DNA of 64,000 bases. Origin: Gp13-AA77 sp035949375. GTDB lineage: Bacteria; Acidobacteriota; Terriglobia; UBA7540. The notes below the pieces were generated by a model. The model did no database searches. It was given only the letters and a program-made list of their open reading frames with translations, and was not told the DNA's origin. Each line of letters opens with the position of its first letter. Positions within the stretch are counted from its first letter, which is position 1. The stretch is taken from assembly GCA_035949375.1 (NCBI GenBank), contig DASZIG010000049.1, positions 124,001-188,000 on the forward strand. The letters run 5' to 3'. Positions 60,473-64,000 of this stretch are shown here, in pieces. Position numbers and translations under genes: made by a program.

Positions 60473-61438
60473 ATGTTTCGGTCACTTAAGTTGATGTTGG
60501 TGTTGCTGGTTGTGTCTTCGATCGCCGCGGCGCAGGACAAAAAGCGCGTGGCCGTGCTGGACTTTGACTACGGGACCGTGAAGTCCGAGGTGCAGGCCTA
60601 CTTTGGCACGGACCAGGACGTGGGCAAAGGCATTTCGCTGCTGCTTGAGCAAAAGCTTGTCCAGGACGGCAAGTATAGAGTGGTTGACCGTAACACGATG
60701 GACAAGATCCTGAAAGAGCAAAACTTCTCGAACAGCGACCGCGTTGACGCGAGTACCGCGGCCAAGATCGGTCAGATCCTGGGAGTGAGTTGCATCATCG
60801 TCGGGAGCATCACGCAATTTGGCCGCGACGACAAGCATATCGGCGGAGGCGCAGGCGGCTACGGCCTAGGAAAGATCGGCCTCGGCGGACTGCACAAGAA
60901 CGATTCCAAGGCCGTGGTGAATGTCACAGCCAAGATGGTGGACGTGAACACCGCCGAAATTCTCGCCGTGGTTACGGGAAGCGGGGAGTCAAAGCGAAGC
61001 GGATTCGGAGTCGGCGGTGGTGGCGGTGGCTGGAGTGGAGGCGGAGGCGGGACCCTCGACATGGGCAGCAGCAATTTCGCCAACTCCATTCTCGGCGAGG
61101 CCGTGAACGCGGCTGTTGCCAACACGGGCCAGCAACTCGATGATAAGGCGTCGGCACTTCCCACAGTGAAGGTCCAAGTGTCAGGCCTGGTGGCCGACGT
61201 TACGGGCAACACTCTGGTGTTGAACGTGGGGAGCAAGGGTGGAGTCAACGTGGGAGACCATTTGACCATCTCGCGGAAAGTCAAGGACGTGAAGGATCCC
61301 GCCACCGGGAAGGTGATCAAGACCATCACCAATCAGCTTGGGACCGCCACCGTGACTGAAGCGGACGATAGTTCCGCCACGGCAACTTTCAGCGGAAGCG
61401 GCGCTCCTCAGGTTGGAGATGTCGTCTCGAACCAATGA
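60473..61438 (+). CDS. CsgG/HfaB-like protein with Gly-rich loop
   Basis: 321 aa. Signal peptide (SLKLMLVLLVVSSIAAAQ) with no lipobox Cys, unlike CsgG itself. The CsgG domain runs from KRVAVLDFDYGTVKSEVQAY through LLEQKLVQDGKYRVVDRNTM, KIGQILGVSCIIVGSITQFG and KMVDVNTAEILAVVTGSGES. A Gly-rich loop (residues about 180-200, GVGGGGGGWSGGGGG) replaces part of the normal hairpin. The C-terminal 100 residues form a FlgT-like domain (VNVGDHLTISRKVKD). CsgG forms an outer-membrane secretion pore for curli; here the protein may be a periplasmic lipoprotein-like paralog. It is 181 bp upstream of a Ser/Thr kinase. Confidence 0.8.
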   Translation: MFRSLKLMLVLLVVSSIAAAQDKKRVAVLDFDYGTVKSEVQAYFGTDQDVGKGISLLLEQKLVQDGKYRVVDRNTMDKILKEQNFSNSDRVDASTAAKIGQILGVSCIIVGSITQFGRDDKHIGGGAGGYGLGKIGLGGLHKNDSKAVVNVTAKMVDVNTAEILAVVTGSGESKRSGFGVGGGGGGWSGGGGGTLDMGSSNFANSILGEAVNAAVANTGQQLDDKASALPTVKVQVSGLVADVTGNTLVLNVGSKGGVNVGDHLTISRKVKDVKDPATGKVIKTITNQLGTATVTEADDSSATATFSGSGAPQVGDVVSNQ

Positions 61439-61619
61439 TGGGCCCGGAGGTTGCGCCCGAAGGGCAGCTGACTCTTGAAACGCTCGACACTTGGCGCGAA
61501 TGTGGCCTCCTCCGCATCGACGGCTTCGCCCGCATTGGGCATGCGAGCGCGGCCGTAAAGCGTGCTCGGGCAATCGATGGCTTACGTCTGCGGCGCGGCG
61601 CTCACCGGAAGGTTCACTT

Positions 61620-63401
61620 ATGAGCTCGGAGCAATACGGACAGCGAGTCGGCGACTACGAGATCCTCGGCGTGCTCGGCGCGGGCGGCATGGGCAAGGTG
61701 TACAAGGTCCGCAATGTTATATCGGACCGCATCGAGGCCATGAAGATTCTTCTGCCTGATCTCGCCGGCCAGAAGGAGCTGGCGGACCGCTTCCTGCGCG
61801 AGATCAAGCTGCTGGCGAGCCTGAATCATCCCAACATCGCGTCGCTCCGCACCGCACTGACCTCCGGCAATCAACTGGTCATGATCATGGAGTTTGTCGA
61901 GGGCACAACCTTGGCTGCGCGGCTGGCCCAGGGGCCTGTTCCTGCCGCCGACGCCGTCGACTATGTCGAGCAGGTGCTGTCGGCCCTGAATTATGCACAC
62001 CACCAGCACATCATCCACCGCGATATCAAACCCGCGAACATGATGCTCACGCCGCAGGGGCTGGTGAAGCTGATGGATTTCGGAATCGCGCGCTCGTCGC
62101 AGGACACCGGCCTGACCATGACGGGCACCACGCTCGGATCGCTTTACTACATGTCCCCGGAACAGATCAGGGGCGAAGGCGCCGATGAGCGATCGGATTT
62201 GTATTCGCTGGGCGTCTCGCTCTATGAACTGGTTACGGGACGCCGGCCTTTTCAGGCGGAAAACAACTACGCGCTCATGGCTGGACATTTGCAGGAGGCA
62301 CCAAAACCTCCCATCGAGTGGCAGCCGGACCTGCCCGGGCCGCTCAACCAGATCATCCTGATGGCGATGGCGAAAGACCCGGCCCAGCGTTTTCAATCTG
62401 CGGAAGCCTTTGACAACGCGCTCCGAAGCACGGCGGCGAGCCCGCCGAAGCGGACGGCCGGCGAAGCAGCGGCTGCGTTCCAAAAGCGTGCGCCCGGCGC
62501 TACCGCGGCTGAGCCACCCTCGCCGGTCGTCGCCGGATCCATATCACCGCCGGTTTCGCCGCGCGCCGAACCGATCGTATCGACGAGCGCGAGGACGGCG
62601 TCCGTCGCTCCGGCGCCCCAGTTACAGGCGCTGCCGGCTCCAGCGCCGCGCACTTATCGCGGATTGTACATGACGCTCGGCGCGCTATTGGTGGTGGCCG
62701 TCCTCGCGGTCGCCGCCCTTTATGTGCCCAAATGGGCGAAGACACGAGCGAGTGGGAGCGCGACCCCGGCGCCGCAGCCATCCAACCCGCCGCCATCAAA
62801 TCCGCCCGCGATTCCGCCGGCAGCTTCGAGCAGCGGAGGATCGAGCCCGCAGGCAGGCCCGGAGTCAGTCACCGCAACCAGCCCTGATTCCGCGAAGGCC
62901 ACGCCCGATGGAGGGGCCGCTCCGGCCGCGTCGACGAGTACAACGCCGGTGAGCCGTCCAGCACAAAATGGTCCTTCGGCCGGCGGCGTGGGTCGGCAGG
63001 CGACGGCTCCGGGCGTGCTCTCAGACGGATCCGCTGCCGGAGCCGGTGAGGGAGCCGCTGCTGCATCCGCTGGTGGTTCCGCGCAAGCCGCACCGCCGAA
63101 CGGCAACGCCGCCGCCCCGCCGGCGGATCCGGCCACGCTCGACGACCTCGAGCACCGGATGGATCAGCTCTCAAGTCGTGCCGGCGCAGCGAAGGGAAGC
63201 ATCGACAAACTGGGCAGCGAAATCGCCGCCCAAGGCGGCAACTTGCGCGGCGACATCAGCGCCTCGGAGCAGCGCATGGAGACGTATTTGAACCGGGCTC
63301 AGACCGCCTTTCAGAATCAGGACGCTAAGAAAACCAAGCAATATCTGGACGAGGCCGAGACCGAAGTGGAAACTCTGGAGAAGTTTCTCAACCAGCGATA
63401 G
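61620..63401 (+). CDS. PknB-like Ser/Thr protein kinase with extracytoplasmic coiled-coil domain
   Basis: 593 aa. The ATG at 61620 has GGAAGG 8 nt upstream; an earlier in-frame start at 61491 has no such support. The kinase domain (about 13-275) is complete: GxGxxG in LGAGGMGKVYKV, K42, HRDIKPANMM (D135), DFGIAR (D153), GTTLGSLYYMSPEQIRGEGA, DLYSLGVSLYELVTGRRPF. A Pro/Ala-rich juxtamembrane stretch leads to one membrane helix (about 350-370, TLGALLVVAVLAVAALYVP). The outer part is a Ser/Pro/Ala-rich linker and a C-terminal coiled coil (LEHRMDQLSSRAG to LEKFLNQR). It signals across the inner membrane, probably with the adjacent CsgG-like protein. Confidence 0.93.
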   Translation: MSSEQYGQRVGDYEILGVLGAGGMGKVYKVRNVISDRIEAMKILLPDLAGQKELADRFLREIKLLASLNHPNIASLRTALTSGNQLVMIMEFVEGTTLAARLAQGPVPAADAVDYVEQVLSALNYAHHQHIIHRDIKPANMMLTPQGLVKLMDFGIARSSQDTGLTMTGTTLGSLYYMSPEQIRGEGADERSDLYSLGVSLYELVTGRRPFQAENNYALMAGHLQEAPKPPIEWQPDLPGPLNQIILMAMAKDPAQRFQSAEAFDNALRSTAASPPKRTAGEAAAAFQKRAPGATAAEPPSPVVAGSISPPVSPRAEPIVSTSARTASVAPAPQLQALPAPAPRTYRGLYMTLGALLVVAVLAVAALYVPKWAKTRASGSATPAPQPSNPPPSNPPAIPPAASSSGGSSPQAGPESVTATSPDSAKATPDGGAAPAASTSTTPVSRPAQNGPSAGGVGRQATAPGVLSDGSAAGAGEGAAAASAGGSAQAAPPNGNAAAPPADPATLDDLEHRMDQLSSRAGAAKGSIDKLGSEIAAQGGNLRGDISASEQRMETYLNRAQTAFQNQDAKKTKQYLDEAETEVETLEKFLNQR

Positions 63402-63694
63402 GCTACCTGGCCGCGGCTGCTCAGGCGCAAGCCAAAACGAGTACACTTTTGCGGATATCGAGGGCCGGCGACACGAACAGCGCGAGTCACCGGCCAGATC
63501 ACCAGTTGCCTGCCGGAACCCCCTGCTTTTCCCCATCTTGACAAGCCGGGTTGTTGCCACCTTCGGACCCTCCCCGGAGTATCTACAATGAGTGTAGGGT
63601 TCGGGATCGGCAGGCGAGGCGGATCGCCGCTTTGATGAGTCAAACAAAGGCCCGGCTGACTCGCACACCTGTGGCGAGCGTAGGTTAAAACGAA
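63402..63694. other. Intergenic region before the phospholipase-like gene
   Basis: 293 bp. TTGACA at 63538-63543 could be a -35 box, but no -10 lies at normal spacing; TACAAT (63584-63589) is 40 nt away. No gene is seen. Confidence 0.35.
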
Positions 63695-64000
63695 ATGAGC
63701 CCCATGACGAGGAATTTTCGACGGACAGGCATTGCGCTCACGGTTATTGGGCTTATGACGTCTTGTTCGGTGCCGCTTGCGCGCGGCTACTCCGTGCTGG
63801 CGCATGAGGCGGTCGTTGATACCGCGTGGCCGACCAGCATCCAACCCCTGCTGCTCGCGCGCTTCCCCGGCCTGAGCCCCGAGCAACTGAAAGAAGCGCA
63901 CGCCTACGCCTACGGCGGCTGCATCATTCAGGACATGGGCTACTACCCGTTCGGCAGCCACCTGTTCAGCGACCTGGTGCATTATGTCCGCACCGGCGAT
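63695..64000 (+). CDS. Zinc-dependent phospholipase C-like protein, 3'-truncated by window edge
   Basis: The frame runs off the right end after 102 codons. ATG at 63695, or at 63704 in the same frame. The N-terminus has a signal peptide (GIALTVIGLMTSCSVPLARG). Then SVLAHEAVVDTAWPTSIQPL, LLARFPGLSPEQLKEAHAYA and YGGCIIQDMGYYPFGSHLFS match the zinc-dependent phospholipase C/S1-P1 nuclease superfamily: His of LAHE, AYGGxxxQDMGYY with Asp, and the FGSHLFSD His/Asp cluster. It is predicted to hydrolyse phospholipids or related esters outside the inner membrane. Only the N-terminal part is visible, so the function is inferred. Confidence 0.7.
   Translation, partial: MSPMTRNFRRTGIALTVIGLMTSCSVPLARGYSVLAHEAVVDTAWPTSIQPLLLARFPGLSPEQLKEAHAYAYGGCIIQDMGYYPFGSHLFSDLVHYVRTGD

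Noticed and set aside
63317..63982. Minus-strand frame over the end of the kinase and the phospholipase-like gene start
   Set aside because: It is antisense to the kinase C-terminus and to the well-supported phospholipase-like start; no family resemblance.

Overview
The window looks like a chromosomal segment from a GC-rich Gram-negative soil-type bacterium, most probably an Acidobacteriota member. This is an inference from gene content: DUF4382 and choice-of-anchor P/D secreted proteins, FG-GAP/ASH-domain proteins, a PPC-domain protein, a CsgG-like protein beside a Ser/Thr kinase, and a CIRCE-controlled groESL operon. No rRNA, tRNA, CRISPR array, transposase or prophage was recognised. Almost every gene is chromosomal housekeeping or secreted/surface function; accessory material is limited to small toxin-antitoxin (TA) relics and short interspersed repeats.

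Layout. 1-9.96 kb: secreted and surface proteins (PPC-domain fragment, DUF4382 lipoprotein, DUF2520 protein, a 1137-aa FG-GAP/ASH protein, an OprB-like porin). 10-12.9 kb: a decayed brnT relic, then groEL and groES with a CIRCE operator overlapping a sigma70-type promoter. 12.9-17.9 kb: an AT-rich intergenic island with a G9 tract, a choice-of-anchor P protein, a SnoaL-like protein, a sugar porter and truA. 18.3-24.3 kb: a TolC-family outer-membrane protein, an ABC ATPase and a striking single-ORF fusion of ABC-2 permease, amidohydrolase and CIA30 domain. 24.5-31.9 kb (minus strand): acs and the glycolate oxidase genes glcD-glcE-glcF, with a Phd-type antitoxin between glcD and glcE and a hicB/frameshifted-hicA pair between glcE and glcF. 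32-38.4 kb: UDP-glucuronate 4-epimerase, CAP-domain protein, UDP-GlcNAc 2-epimerase, metallophosphoesterase, radical SAM protein, alpha/beta hydrolase. 38.6-46.5 kb: an isocitrate/isopropylmalate-type dehydrogenase, an A-type Fe-S carrier, nadE, a zinc-free medium-chain reductase, recN and a DsbA/DsbC-like protein. 46.6-55.7 kb: Wzz-like and Wza-like polysaccharide export proteins and a 1947-aa repeat-rich secreted protein. 55.8-64 kb: a GGDEF response regulator and an HD-GYP regulator (a c-di-GMP make/break pair), argS, a CsgG-like protein, a Ser/Thr kinase, and the start of a zinc-dependent phospholipase C-like protein.

How the genes work together. GlcDEF would oxidise glycolate to glyoxylate, and Acs feeds acetate into acetyl-CoA beside it. 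The Wza/Wzz pair and the two nucleotide-sugar epimerases point to exopolysaccharide production. The c-di-GMP pair and the large surface protein fit a surface-attached lifestyle, but no direct regulatory link is visible. The best candidates for something undescribed are the permease-amidohydrolase-CIA30 fusion with its ATPase and TolC neighbours, and the glc operon interleaved with TA relics.

Limits: all calls come from reading the sequence. No database search, structure prediction or RNA covariance search was run.
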